A stretch of DNA of 64,000 bases from Shewanella canadensis (GTDB lineage Bacteria; Pseudomonadota; Gammaproteobacteria; Enterobacterales; Shewanellaceae): assembly GCF_003966225.1 (NCBI RefSeq), contig NZ_RXNU01000007.1, forward strand, positions 186,001 through 250,000, given 5' to 3'. Shown piece by piece: positions 7,706 to 17,469 of this stretch. The position numbers and the translations under genes were made by a program. Below the pieces are notes generated by a model. That model was not told the DNA's origin. It did no database searches and saw only the letters and a program-made list of their open reading frames with translations. Each line of letters begins with the position of its first letter. Position 1 is the first letter of the stretch.

Positions 7706-8434
7706 ATGGTCAAATTAGTCGCTAATAATTTAGAAATGAAGTTTGGTGAAAGACATATATTCAGTGTCGACAGGCTTCAGTTGTCTCAGGGACAAACGAT
7801 ACACCTTCAGGGCGATAACGGTTGTGGCAAAACCACCCTGATGAAACTGCTTGCCGGTCTGATATCTCCCAGCAGAGGGGCCATAACAACTGAAGGCTTT
7901 GAGCCACTGCCATGGTGGCGTTCCAATGCCTTGTTAGGCAAAGCCGTCTATCTACATCAACATCCGTATCTGTTCGATGGCAGCGTCGAATATAATCTGA
8001 GTTACCCTCATCCGTTTTGCAACATGACAAAACAGCAACTGAGTGAGCGCACCCAAACTGCAATTGAGATGGCTGAATTAACTCATCTCAAAAACCAAGC
8101 GGCATCGAGCCTATCCGGAGGAGAGAAGCAACGACTCGCTATCGCCAGAGCCTGGATAATGCAGCCTAAGTTATTAATGTTAGATGAGCCGACATCCAAT
8201 ATGGACAGGTTTTCACAAGATTTGGTGCTGACCATGATCTCTGATCTTCAGCAGCTTGGAACGGGAATGTTAATCAGTAGCCACCAGTCTTGTGTGCTAA
8301 CAAGTTTATGCAATCAAACCTGGGTCATTGAGAATCAACATATAATGTCATCTTACACGGCAAATAATATTCCAGACTCAGCAGACTCAGCTCCAATCAA
8401 TCTACAGGAACCAAGATATGTCATTGCAAATTGA
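7706..8434 (+). CDS. tupC: Tungstate ABC transporter ATP-binding protein
   Basis: 242 residues with all ABC ATPase motifs: Walker [11 protein letters not shown]-loop-like HQHPYLF, signature [14 protein letters not shown], Walker [11 protein letters not shown], and the H-loop region SSHQSC. It energises uptake through TupB. The C-terminal 40 residues (after [11 protein letters not shown]) look like a short extension without a known domain. The gene overlaps mobA by 17 bp, tying metal import to cofactor synthesis by translational coupling. Confidence 0.92.
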   Translation: MVKLVANNLEMKFGERHIFSVDRLQLSQGQTIHLQGDNGCGKTTLMKLLAGLISPSRGAITTEGFEPLPWWRSNALLGKAVYLHQHPYLFDGSVEYNLSYPHPFCNMTKQQLSERTQTAIEMAELTHLKNQAASSLSGGEKQRLAIARAWIMQPKLLMLDEPTSNMDRFSQDLVLTMISDLQQLGTGMLISSHQSCVLTSLCNQTWVIENQHIMSSYTANNIPDSADSAPINLQEPRYVIAN

Positions 8435-9008
8435 TGCAGTTATTTTAGCCGGAGGCATGGCCAGGCGCATGGGGGGAAATGACAAGGGTTTAGTCGAACT
8501 TCAGGCGCAACCTATGGTAAAACACGCCATAGATCGCATAAAACCACAAGTTAGAGAGATCCTGATCAACGCAAACCGTAACCAAACCCGTTATGCTGAG
8601 TTCGGTTATAAAGTTATCAGTGACGAAGACTCTGGTTATCTTGGGCCACTAGCAGGAATGATCACTGCAATGGGGCAGACACAGGCCAAGTATCTCCTTG
8701 TCGTTCCTTGTGATTGTCCGCTTTTGCCGACTGACCTTGTCGAGCGCATGCTCTCCCAATTAGAGAAAGAAAATGCCGACCTTGCCGTAGCAAGTGACGG
8801 GGAGCGCGAACAACCTGTAGTACTACTTTTGAAGCCAGAATTAAGAGACTCGATGAAAGCCTTCTTAGATGCTGGTGAACGTAAAATCGACTTTTGGTAC
8901 GCTAAACATAACTGCGCCGTAGCTGACTTTTCAGATCAGCCGAACGCCTTTGTTAATGTGAATACGCCAGAACAAAAACAACAACTTTCTGAGGCAATTG
9001 CCAAATAA
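8418..9008 (+). CDS. mobA: Molybdenum cofactor guanylyltransferase MobA
   Basis: 196 residues. The N-terminal nucleotide-binding motif [16 protein letters not shown] is the MobA signature, followed by the metal-binding [10 protein letters not shown] loop. MobA links GMP to molybdopterin to form the bis-MGD cofactor used by DMSO-reductase-family enzymes (formate dehydrogenase, nitrate and DMSO reductases), which in Shewanella support anaerobic respiration and may carry Mo or W. The ATG follows AGGAACCAAGAT and lies inside the end of tupC. Confidence 0.95.
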   Translation: MSLQIDAVILAGGMARRMGGNDKGLVELQAQPMVKHAIDRIKPQVREILINANRNQTRYAEFGYKVISDEDSGYLGPLAGMITAMGQTQAKYLLVVPCDCPLLPTDLVERMLSQLEKENADLAVASDGEREQPVVLLLKPELRDSMKAFLDAGERKIDFWYAKHNCAVADFSDQPNAFVNVNTPEQKQQLSEAIAK

Positions 9009-9022
9009 AAACCGAGGTTTAA

Positions 9023-10828
9023 ATGAGCATCCCTTTTACCAATCCGTTAACAATTCCTGTTCTCGGATTTTGTGCCTATAGTGGCACAGGAAAGACCACG
9101 CTATTAAAGAAACTGATCCCCGAGTTAAACAGCAGGGGAATGAAGTTAGCAGTTATAAAGCATGCTCATCATAACTTCGATGTGGATATTCCTGGTAAAG
9201 ACAGTTATGAAATGCGTAAGGCAGGTGCTCGCCAGATGCTGGTCGCCTCACACGTAAGATGGGCATTGATGACGGAAGATGCCGTCGGGGATGACCCTAA
9301 GCTACCTCACCTGCTCCAGCAGATTGAACAAGATAGTGTCGATATTGTATTGGTTGAAGGCTTCAAAAAACTCGAGCTACCAAAGATTGAGCTCCATCGT
9401 GCCGCCCACGATAAACCTTTTATTCATACCCATGACAAGAACATTCAGGCAATCGCCTGCTGTGATGAGACTGAACTTCCTGGCGACTTAAGACGACTGG
9501 ATATCAATGATGTCGCTCAAATTGCCGACTTCGTTATCGAGTATGCTAAAAACTGGCAGCCTGAGAGCGTTAACTTACCCCTCTCACCGGCGCCTGAGTG
9601 TGGTTGCGAGGTCGATACCAGTAAAACCCTGTCGGTAAGACAAGGCATAGATAAGATCTTATCTTACGTTGCTCCCATCACGGCCAGTGAAACGCTCCCT
9701 CTGGATGAGCTCAACAGCCTGGTACTGGCCGAAGATGCGATATCTCCTGTCGATGTGCCACAACAGACCAATTCGGCCATGGACGGGTACGCCTTCAAGC
9801 ACTCCAGCCCCATGCTAGCCAGTTATCAGATTGTCGCCGACGTCATGGCGGGACATCAATACTCGAAGGTGCTACAGGCAGGCGAAGCGGTACGTATCAT
9901 GACCGGTGCAACGGTACCCGCCGGTGCAGATACCGTTCAGATGAAAGAGTTGGCCATAGAGCTCGAAGGTCAAGTTAGCTTCCAGGGGGGTATCACCTTG
10001 GGACAACATATCAGGCTCGCAGGCGAGGATATAGCTAAAGGCCACACGGCTCTTGCCGCCAACACTCGACTGCAAGCACCAGAGCAGGGACTACTGGCCT
10101 CACTGGGTTTTGGCCAGCTGCCGGTATTCAAACGCCCCAGAGTTGCCGTTTTCTCAACCGGTGATGAAGTATGTCAGCCAGGAGAGCCACTAAAACCGAA
10201 CTGCATCTACGACTCAAACCGCTTCACCATAAAATCTATGGTCAGAAAGTTAGGCTGTGAAGTCATCGATCTTGGGATCATTCACGACTCAGAAGATGCA
10301 CTTGCCGATGCACTTAGCCAAGCCGCGGTCGATGCCGATGTGGTAATCAGCTCCGGCGGTGTATCCGTCGGCGATGCCGATTTTATCAAGCTGGCACTCG
10401 AGCGAGTCGGCCAGATTAACTTCTGGCGTATCAATATGCGACCGGGACGACCACTCGCCTTCGGACAGATTGGCGATAGCCTCTTCTTCGGATTACCCGG
10501 TAACCCGGTTGCGGTTATGGTCTCCTTCATGCAATTTGTACAACCTGCACTTAGAAAGCTCGCCGGAGAAAACAGTTGGGCTCCGACTATGGTACCTGCG
10601 ATAACGGATACAGGTTTACGTAGCCGCGTGGGTCGCACCGAATTTACCAGAGGCGTCTATCACTTAGGTACCGATGGGAAACTACATGTCACGACGACCG
10701 GCGCACAAGGTTCAGGGATGTTGAGCTCTATGGTAAAAGGAAACTGTTTCATCGTTATCAACGAAAAAGATGATCAGTTAAATCCTGGTGATACCGTTTA
10801 TATTCAACCTTTTGCCGATCTACTCTAG
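9023..10828 (+). CDS. MobB-MoeA fusion, molybdenum cofactor synthesis
   Basis: 601 residues joining two enzymes. Residues 1 to about 170 are MobB: Walker A SGTGKTTLLKKLIPEL, KHAHHNFDVDIPGKDSYEMRKAGA, VEGFKKLELPKIELHR. After a linker with CGCEVD, residues about 205-601 are MoeA: QQTNSAMDGYAF, TGATVPAGADTVQMKE, SSGGVSVGDADFIK and MRPGRPLAFGQIG...GLPGNPVAVMVSF. MoeA inserts molybdate or tungstate into adenylylated molybdopterin; MobB is a GTP-binding accessory of MobA. In E. coli these are separate genes (about 175 and 411 residues). The fusion and its place after mobA suggest hand-over of cofactor from metal insertion to nucleotide attachment. Confidence 0.95.
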   Translation: MSIPFTNPLTIPVLGFCAYSGTGKTTLLKKLIPELNSRGMKLAVIKHAHHNFDVDIPGKDSYEMRKAGARQMLVASHVRWALMTEDAVGDDPKLPHLLQQIEQDSVDIVLVEGFKKLELPKIELHRAAHDKPFIHTHDKNIQAIACCDETELPGDLRRLDINDVAQIADFVIEYAKNWQPESVNLPLSPAPECGCEVDTSKTLSVRQGIDKILSYVAPITASETLPLDELNSLVLAEDAISPVDVPQQTNSAMDGYAFKHSSPMLASYQIVADVMAGHQYSKVLQAGEAVRIMTGATVPAGADTVQMKELAIELEGQVSFQGGITLGQHIRLAGEDIAKGHTALAANTRLQAPEQGLLASLGFGQLPVFKRPRVAVFSTGDEVCQPGEPLKPNCIYDSNRFTIKSMVRKLGCEVIDLGIIHDSEDALADALSQAAVDADVVISSGGVSVGDADFIKLALERVGQINFWRINMRPGRPLAFGQIGDSLFFGLPGNPVAVMVSFMQFVQPALRKLAGENSWAPTMVPAITDTGLRSRVGRTEFTRGVYHLGTDGKLHVTTTGAQGSGMLSSMVKGNCFIVINEKDDQLNPGDTVYIQPFADLL

Positions 10829-10855
10829 TTGTTGATCTCTGTTTAACTGTTTTCT

Positions 10856-10891
10856 GTATTGGCTCAGATAGCTGAGCCAATACGGTGTTTT
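10856..10891 (+). terminator. Hairpin terminator between moeA and moaA
   Basis: An 11-bp perfect stem GTATTGGCTCA (10856-10866) / TGAGCCAATAC (10873-10883) with a 6-base loop, followed by GGTGTTTTTG. It may end or attenuate the tup-mob-moe transcript just before moaA. No molybdenum-cofactor riboswitch is seen in this short gap. Confidence 0.7.
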
Positions 10892-10905
10892 TGTAGGTAG
10901 CTAGT

Positions 10906-11892
10906 ATGAGTTTGATCGTCGATACCTTCGGACGTAAGGTAGAATATTTGCGTCTTTCTGTTACTGACAGATGTGATTTTCGTTGTGTGTACTGCATGAG
11001 CGAAGATCCCTGTTTTCTCAATCGTGAACAAGTCCTCAGCTTAGAGGAGCTGGCCTGGGTGGGTCAGGCATTTACTGAGCTGGGTGTAAAAAAAATTCGT
11101 CTCACCGGCGGCGAACCTTTGGTACGCACAGACTGTGACCAACTGGTAAAAATGCTCGGCGCCCTGCCAGGGTTATCGGAGCTATCGATGACCACCAATG
11201 GCTCCCGACTGACCAAGTTTGCCGAAAAGATGCGAGGCTCGGGTCTTGGCAGGCTCAATATCAGTCTGGATACATTAAAACCTGAACTCTTCACCGAATT
11301 GACCCGTAATGGCAAGCTTGAGCGTGTCATTGAGGGGATCGATGCCGCTAAAGCCGCCGGCTTTACACGCATCAAGATCAATGCGGTTATTCTCAGAGGC
11401 CAAAATGATGATGAAGTTCTGGACTTGATCGAGTTTTGTCGTGGTAGAGAGTTGGACATCGCTTTCATCGAAGAGATGCCACTCGGCATTATCGATGAAC
11501 GCAAGAAGAGTCGTCACTGCAGCAGTGAGGAGGTAAAAGCTATTATCTCTAAGCGGTATGAACTCAGTGTATCTGACAAGCGTACAGGTGGACCCGCGCG
11601 TTACTACACCATGCCTGGTAGCTCTATTCATGTAGGCTTCATCTCTCCCCACAGCAACAACTTCTGCCATGAGTGTAACCGCGTTCGCGTCACTGTAGAA
11701 GGCCGCCTGTTACTCTGTTTAGGCAATGAACACTCCGTGGATCTCAAAGCCATTCTCAGAGCATTTCCCGGTGATATCGAGAAGTTAAAAACTGCCATTT
11801 TAGATGCCATCAAGCTTAAACCCAAAGAGCATGTTTTTGGGCCCGAGGGCGATGTACAGATCTTACGCTTTATGAACGCGACAGGCGGATAG
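10906..11892 (+). CDS. moaA: GTP 3',8-cyclase MoaA
   Basis: 328 residues. The radical-SAM cluster motif is CDFRCVYCM near the N-terminus. The second, substrate-binding 4Fe-4S cluster is in the C-terminal CHECNRVRVTVEGRLLLCLG, and the chain ends with the conserved Gly-Gly tail (FMNATGG). MoaA converts GTP to 3',8-cyclo-GTP, the first step of molybdopterin synthesis. moaB/C/D/E are not in the window. It starts 77 bp after the mobB-moeA fusion, behind a terminator-like hairpin, and is followed by its own terminator. Confidence 0.96.
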   Translation: MSLIVDTFGRKVEYLRLSVTDRCDFRCVYCMSEDPCFLNREQVLSLEELAWVGQAFTELGVKKIRLTGGEPLVRTDCDQLVKMLGALPGLSELSMTTNGSRLTKFAEKMRGSGLGRLNISLDTLKPELFTELTRNGKLERVIEGIDAAKAAGFTRIKINAVILRGQNDDEVLDLIEFCRGRELDIAFIEEMPLGIIDERKKSRHCSSEEVKAIISKRYELSVSDKRTGGPARYYTMPGSSIHVGFISPHSNNFCHECNRVRVTVEGRLLLCLGNEHSVDLKAILRAFPGDIEKLKTAILDAIKLKPKEHVFGPEGDVQILRFMNATGG

Positions 11893-11916
11893 TGGCAAAC
11901 TAGCACCAATCGATTA

Positions 11917-11951
11917 GAAAAGGTTGAAAGCAATTGCTTCCAACCTTTTTT
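11917..11951 (+). terminator. Terminator after moaA
   Basis: AAAAGGTTG/CAACCTTTTTT stem with an inner AAGC-AATT-GCTT extension and a T run. It closes the molybdenum cofactor gene run. Confidence 0.85.
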
Positions 11952-12012
11952 ATTACCCCCCCCAAAAAAAATAAATAGCTTTTACCTGTTGTGACTCGTT
12001 CCTCGCAGCGAG

Positions 12013-12058
12013 CTACAGGGACGTAGTGAATGTCATTTATGCAGGAGCAATAAATGAC
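12013..12058. repeat. Intergenic structural repeat
   Basis: CTAC-AGGGAC-GTAG (12013-12026) is followed by a 9-bp inverted repeat GTCATTTAT (12032-12040) / ATAAATGAC (12050-12058). The AGGGA-loop hairpin resembles those at 27720-27737 and 28365-28384, suggesting one dispersed family. The rest of the 11952-12117 gap holds short C and A homopolymers and no gene. Confidence 0.5.
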
Positions 12059-12117
12059 CTTGCCCCAGAAGGGCTAAATTCTCGCTCGGCAATCACATCT
12101 TTATACCGATTAGCATT

Positions 12118-12654
12118 ATGCATGATAGACTGATTATTTACCGTCACTCAACCACGCTGAAACTTGATGCCATGGCTCTATCTCGAAAAAAATGGAATAA
12201 CGTAATCATTATCGCTTCCCTACTGATGATCACCATACTCACTCTATTAGATGACAAAACATCTCAGCTACCCGATGATGCTCATCCACTTTTCGATGAC
12301 ACTTCTCCTTTAGCACAACTGCAAGTGAACGAACTCTGGCTCAACAAAGGCAGTAGCAACTGGCAATGCCATCCAAAAATTCTAAATTGCCAGTTATGGG
12401 CAAAAGCCTGGAGCGAGATACAGCTATCTCCACTCGTCGATCAGCAAGAACTATTCGAACATTCCAGTGCCGACACTCCCAAAGAGGTCATCATAGTTAT
12501 CGACAACAGTGAGCAAGCGCAGCCCTGGAGCTGGTATGAAAAGCTGGGACTACTGAAATCCCCCGCTAATAACTGGTACCTGATCCCTCCCAGCCAAAGA
12601 GAAGGGCTTTCACCGATCATCAAAATAACCGCGGCATCAAATACCGATAGCTAA
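12118..12654 (+). CDS. Conserved-looking hypothetical protein with N-terminal membrane anchor
   Basis: 178 residues from the first ATG; an internal ATG at 12172 (MALSRKKWNN) gives 160 residues and a more usual inside-positive anchor. One hydrophobic helix (VIIIASLLMITILTLL) is followed by a soluble, probably periplasmic part with a possible disulfide pair (WQCHPKILNCQLW) and many Trp. No known domain is recognised. It is 77 bp upstream of mutM on the same strand, so it may share its transcript. Existence as a gene is likely from length and composition; function is unknown. Confidence 0.7.
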   Translation: MHDRLIIYRHSTTLKLDAMALSRKKWNNVIIIASLLMITILTLLDDKTSQLPDDAHPLFDDTSPLAQLQVNELWLNKGSSNWQCHPKILNCQLWAKAWSEIQLSPLVDQQELFEHSSADTPKEVIIVIDNSEQAQPWSWYEKLGLLKSPANNWYLIPPSQREGLSPIIKITAASNTDS

Positions 12655-12731
12655 CGAGATAACATTTACAATGAAGACCGAAGCCCCAATTAGCTACGGC
12701 CTTAACCTTATCGACCTGTCCGAGAATAAAT

Positions 12732-13547
12732 ATGCCTGAATTGCCCGAAGTAGAAGTTACCCGCCAAGGGATCACTCCTTATTTAGTCGATCAACAAGCA
12801 ACGGCACTCACTGTGCGTAACGCCAGCCTTCGCTGGCCGGTACCGGATATCGCACAGCAGATCGTGGGGGAGACCATTCGAAACGTGCGTCGTAGGGCGA
12901 AGTACCTGCTTATCGATACCGACGCCGGCACGACAATCGTGCATCTTGGCATGTCAGGAAGTCTGAGAATCGTCTCCAGGAACACGCCTGTCGAGAAGCA
13001 TGATCATATCGATTTAGAGCTGGCCAGTGGCAAGGTACTTAGGTTTAACGACCCTCGTCGCTTCGGGGCCTGGCTATGGTGTGAACTACCGGAAGAGGCG
13101 CATCCCCTACTGTCAAAGCTCGGGCCTGAGCCACTAAAGGATGGGTTTAATCCGGCCTATCTTGAACAGATATTAAAGAATAAGAAGAAAGCCATTAAGC
13201 TCTGTTTAATGGATAACCATATTGTCGTAGGGGTCGGTAATATCTATGCCAACGAAGCGCTGTTTGCGGCAGGCATTCATCCCGAGACTCAGGCGGGAAA
13301 TGTCGACACTGAAAGGTTGACGATTCTGGTTACCGAGGTAAAACAGATCTTGGCGAATGCCATCAAGCAAGGTGGAACCACACTGAAAGACTTCACCAAT
13401 GCCGAAGGCAAACCCGGATATTTTGCTCAGAAGCTACATGTTTATGGGCGCGGAGGTGAGACCTGCACCCAATGTGGCAATCTGCTCAGCGAGATAAAAC
13501 TGGGCCAGAGAACCACAGTCTTTTGTGGTATATGCCAGACTAGGTAG
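12732..13547 (+). CDS. mutM: Formamidopyrimidine-DNA glycosylase
   Basis: 271 residues. The mature N-terminus [13 protein letters not shown] provides catalytic Pro1 and Glu2. Further signatures are [32 protein letters not shown] and the C-terminal zinc finger [24 protein letters not shown]. The enzyme removes oxidised purines such as 8-oxoguanine and nicks the abasic site. Length equals the E. coli protein (269). All key residues are present. Confidence 0.97.
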   Translation: MPELPEVEVTRQGITPYLVDQQATALTVRNASLRWPVPDIAQQIVGETIRNVRRRAKYLLIDTDAGTTIVHLGMSGSLRIVSRNTPVEKHDHIDLELASGKVLRFNDPRRFGAWLWCELPEEAHPLLSKLGPEPLKDGFNPAYLEQILKNKKKAIKLCLMDNHIVVGVGNIYANEALFAAGIHPETQAGNVDTERLTILVTEVKQILANAIKQGGTTLKDFTNAEGKPGYFAQKLHVYGRGGETCTQCGNLLSEIKLGQRTTVFCGICQTR

Positions 13548-13666
13548 AAGGCTGAAAAAACGCCTTCGAGAACGCCACTATGTGGCAACGAGGACGTTCG
13601 CAGGCTCACTGCTAGAGCGCAGCGAGCTGCTTTTAGAACCTAGACTCTAGCTCCTAGACTCTTCTT

Positions 13667-15160
13667 TTAAAAACGATACTCGTAAGTGCCGAACAGGGTC
13701 GCATCGGTTTGTTTATCTTCGACCTCAAATTCCGATTGAGACACTGTACCACCGACACTCATCATCCCTTTCCAGATAGGCATACGGTAGCTAAGCTCCA
13801 GCATTAACAGATCTTCTTTCGCAGGCTGAGGCGCCCAGCCATTAGCCGGACTGGAACCATCTTTATTCAGCTGGGCGTAACGTAATAGCGAGGTGATGCC
13901 ACGGCTGTCGGCAAACTGTCCAATCAATCCCAACACATAGACTTTAGCGTCGCTGTCATAGGTACTGCCGTACGCCTTACCGTAGTAACGAGAACCACTC
14001 TTGTAATCACCGTGCTCATACATACAGTTAAACACCGTCGGGTCTGCACCACAGAACACCATGGTGTCAGTCATCTCAAAAAACAGTTTGTATTGCTGGT
14101 TTTCAAAATTGAAACGGGTATCAACTCCACCCATATGACCACAATCGACAATATCCCAGGGGGCGGAGCCCTTGGCATCCTCACAGGTTTTCTCGTAATA
14201 GACACCAAACGGAATATCGAACCAGGTATCACTGAAACGGATATCATAACCGGCCATCTGGTTACCATAGTTGGTACAGCCACCGCCCGTATCATTACGG
14301 CAATCACGCTGACCGGTAATAGACTTTAAGGCACTCTCCATAGAGCACTCTTCGCCTTCACCACAAAACTGCGTACTCCAAGAGAAACCAACCTCTAATT
14401 GTCTGAAGGGGCGCAGTGAACTACGGAAGCTCCACAGTAGCGGATTTGCAATAGCACGCTCCTCCTCTAAACGGCTTATGCCCGCGGTTAAGGTCCAAGG
14501 CCCGAGCCAGGATAACCAGGGAGTTTCAAAGGCTGCGGCATTGTTACGACTGATCATCACTGAAGGCAGTGGTCGTGCATTGTTTGATCTGTGCATTGAT
14601 GAGTCGAATCCGGGTCCCCACCACTGCTCTATGGCGCCGGCGGTAAAAATCCAGTTGCCTAAGATTGCCGCCATATAGGAGTCATCGAGTCTGAACTCTT
14701 TATCATCACTGGGATCATAGTTAGCTGAAGCCGAGGCCTTAAAGGCAAAGCGATCGCCCATATACTCGTAGGATGCTTGAAGCTCACCCTGCTCGCTGTA
14801 GTCGGACCCAAAATGCTGAAAACGAGCCGCATCGGTTGCCGCTGCCACTTTTATTCTGGTATTACCGCGATTCTCGACCGCATTTCGATAATAGTAGTTC
14901 ACCCGGGCAAAGGCTTGCGCTATCGAAGGGGACAATACCGAAGGCTCAACCTTACTTAGATCCGCACCGATACCGGCCCACATCAAAGGGTAGGTATTGA
15001 CGGGAACCGTGATCACGCCTTCATCGGCAAGCGCCTGAATATCGGCTCGCAGATAGATATCCGACGTGTCCACCCAAGGCGCGGAGACAGAGATAAAGGA
15101 GATAAATAAGCTGAGTACTGCAAAAGCCCGCACACCAAATGACTTTACTGTTTCCATCAT
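13667..15160 (-). CDS. Wzi-like outer membrane capsule-assembly protein
   Basis: About 498 residues from the ATG at 15160; a TTG at 15178 would extend it into coaD. A signal peptide (FAVLSLFISFISVSA) precedes WVDTSDIYLRADIQALADEGVITVPVNTYPLMWAGI, a pattern of the Wzi family. The rest alternates amphipathic strands and ends in YEYRF, a C-terminal aromatic beta-barrel signal. Wzi is an outer-membrane beta-barrel lectin that holds capsular polysaccharide at the cell surface. Cysteine pairs (CGEGEEC, CRNDTGGGC, FNCMYEHG) suggest disulfides in surface loops. The link to the nearby glycan genes is plausible but not proven. Confidence 0.82.
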   Translation of the reverse strand: MMETVKSFGVRAFAVLSLFISFISVSAPWVDTSDIYLRADIQALADEGVITVPVNTYPLMWAGIGADLSKVEPSVLSPSIAQAFARVNYYYRNAVENRGNTRIKVAAATDAARFQHFGSDYSEQGELQASYEYMGDRFAFKASASANYDPSDDKEFRLDDSYMAAILGNWIFTAGAIEQWWGPGFDSSMHRSNNARPLPSVMISRNNAAAFETPWLSWLGPWTLTAGISRLEEERAIANPLLWSFRSSLRPFRQLEVGFSWSTQFCGEGEECSMESALKSITGQRDCRNDTGGGCTNYGNQMAGYDIRFSDTWFDIPFGVYYEKTCEDAKGSAPWDIVDCGHMGGVDTRFNFENQQYKLFFEMTDTMVFCGADPTVFNCMYEHGDYKSGSRYYGKAYGSTYDSDAKVYVLGLIGQFADSRGITSLLRYAQLNKDGSSPANGWAPQPAKEDLLMLELSYRMPIWKGMMSVGGTVSQSEFEVEDKQTDATLFGTYEYRF

Positions 15161-15174
15161 TATAACTTTCACTC

Positions 15175-15690
<516 letters not shown>

Positions 15691-15704
15691 TTAACGAAGA
15701 AAAT

Positions 15705-16763
15705 CTAACCAAGAAGATAATTTACAATCCGCTTGCTGGCTAAGCCATCAACCCGGCCGGCTAGCTCTTGAGTATATTTAGCACGCTGAGGTGCAAACAA
15801 ATCTGGATTTATCAGCTGTTCATCGACAACAGCCTTTAAGTTTCCATATGTTTCAGCATGGGCCGCAACGCCCGCATACCGATACAAGTCATTATCCATG
15901 CGTTTATTAAATCTAAACTTAAATATTCCCCGATAACTCCACCTTAAATGGTAAAAATCACACCAGACTACAGGCTTATCCAGAGCGGCAAACTCAAATA
16001 GTGCCGATGAAGCATCACTAATCAGCAGATCTGCACTTGCCATAAAGGGAACTAAATTTGTTTCTTCGACTGGAGCTAAATAAACATTATCGTATGAAGC
16101 CCAGAACTCAAGAAGCTGCTTCTGCTTTTTGTAACCCGCTTTACTCAAAGAAAAATAGTGAGGTTTAAGTAAAATATTGTATTCGGCAAAATGCTCAGGC
16201 CACTGTTTAGCCATCTTCTCGATACTACTAGGGTAAAAAGTCGGAGCGTAGAGTAAAGTAGGTTTAGAAGGATCTAAACCGATAGCTTTTAGATCTAATC
16301 CCTTTTCACAACCTTGTAGGATTGGATCTAATTTTGCGTATCCTGTATCGATAAATGTTTTTGAGGGAAATAGCTGTTGTAATCGGTTTAAACGATACTC
16401 TCCCTCAACAAAACGTACATCCATATCTGATTCTGACACAGTATAATAACACGCTTTGGGACCGATGCCGTGCTGCATCAGCGCTGTTTTCGATATCCCT
16501 TTTAGTTTTGATGAAGCATCAAAACTGTTACCAAAGATAACCCACTTAGGCTTATTTTCCAGATAAAAAGCCAACGCTTCCTCTGCATTATTAACCCATT
16601 GAACATTCAATTGATGCTGAGACACCAAGGCATCCAGCGCCGCTTGCTGCTCAAGATTTCGATAAACAATAAAATGTGCTGTTTCCCCACGTTTAATTAA
16701 CTCATCCTTAACGGGCAAGTATTGTGGAAGATAATAGGGATGTAAAACATCAAAACAGATCAC
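15705..16763 (-). CDS. CDP-glycerol glycerophosphotransferase-like protein
   Basis: 352 residues. The C-terminal half matches the Glyphos_transf family: LLYAPTFYPSS, NILLKPHYFSL, LISDASSALFEFAALDKPVVWCDFYHLRW. These enzymes transfer polyol phosphate from CDP-polyol to a glycan or lipid, as in teichoic acid polymerisation; Gram-negative relatives add glycerol phosphate to capsules or lipopolysaccharide. No signal peptide or membrane helix is seen, so it probably acts at the cytoplasmic face. Divergently across a 286-bp gap are a cytidylyltransferase and a glycerol-1-phosphate dehydrogenase that could supply its donor. Confidence 0.85.
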   Translation of the reverse strand: MICFDVLHPYYLPQYLPVKDELIKRGETAHFIVYRNLEQQAALDALVSQHQLNVQWVNNAEEALAFYLENKPKWVIFGNSFDASSKLKGISKTALMQHGIGPKACYYTVSESDMDVRFVEGEYRLNRLQQLFPSKTFIDTGYAKLDPILQGCEKGLDLKAIGLDPSKPTLLYAPTFYPSSIEKMAKQWPEHFAEYNILLKPHYFSLSKAGYKKQKQLLEFWASYDNVYLAPVEETNLVPFMASADLLISDASSALFEFAALDKPVVWCDFYHLRWSYRGIFKFRFNKRMDNDLYRYAGVAAHAETYGNLKAVVDEQLINPDLFAPQRAKYTQELAGRVDGLASKRIVNYLLG

Positions 16764-17049
16764 GGAAAACCTTCTTACAAATGCTTCGAGAACGAAAGCT
16801 TAATACAAACCAGAGACAAGTATGACTCATCAAAGTTCACTCGAAAATTAATGCGGCGATTGTAGCACATACACCTAAGACTATCGTTTTTTTGTCCTTG
16901 CCACACAAGTGTTATCTACATAAAGGAGATACATTAGGTCATATCATGGTTTCTCAAAAACTGACTTTGCTTTATCATAGCGATTCTTTCATAACTGTAA
17001 TATCGTGTTTCATATATCCGTTTATGGAGCAGCAACTCTATGGTGCTAA

Positions 17050-17469
17050 ATGTCTAAAAAAGTTTTAGTGGTCGGTGTATTCGATCTTTTTCATCGAGGT
17101 CATGTCGAGTTCCTTCAGAAAGCCTCAGAATTTGGTGATGAACTCATTATATTGATTAATGGCGATGAGATGACCGAAAAATATAAGCGGCGTCCAATAT
17201 ATAGTGAAGATGATAGGGCAACTATTCTCAATGCGCTCAGCTGTGTTTCACAGGTCGAAGTCACCAATAGTTTTGATATCAAACCTATTATTGAAAAATA
17301 CAATATCGACGTCATTGTTCATGGTGATGACTGGGAACATGAATCATATTTAGCACAAATTCGGTGCACTCAATCATATCTCGACGAGCAAGGTGTAAGC
17401 CTAGCCTATACTGAATATCATAAATCCGTCAGTACCAGCACCTTACTAAAACAGATCAAGGAGGCATAA
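17050..17469 (+). CDS. Glycerol-phosphate cytidylyltransferase-like (TagD family)
   Basis: 139 residues, the normal size for TagD-like enzymes. The nucleotidyltransferase motif is LFHRGHVEFLQKA, and the C-terminal STSTLLKQIKE matches the ISTT/STS signature. Such enzymes join CTP to glycerol phosphate, ribitol phosphate or similar to form a CDP-polyol. Residue differences between substrate types cannot be read by eye. The stop is immediately followed by the next gene's TTG start, so this and the dehydrogenase are translationally coupled. Confidence 0.88.
   Translation: MSKKVLVVGVFDLFHRGHVEFLQKASEFGDELIILINGDEMTEKYKRRPIYSEDDRATILNALSCVSQVEVTNSFDIKPIIEKYNIDVIVHGDDWEHESYLAQIRCTQSYLDEQGVSLAYTEYHKSVSTSTLLKQIKEA

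Noticed and set aside
10829..10905. Molybdenum-cofactor riboswitch before moaA
   Set aside because: The 77-bp gap is too short for the known aptamer and is filled by a simple terminator hairpin.
12001..12117. Mobile element end or attachment site near the C8/A8 homopolymers
   Set aside because: No transposase, target duplication or tRNA is nearby; only intergenic hairpins are seen.
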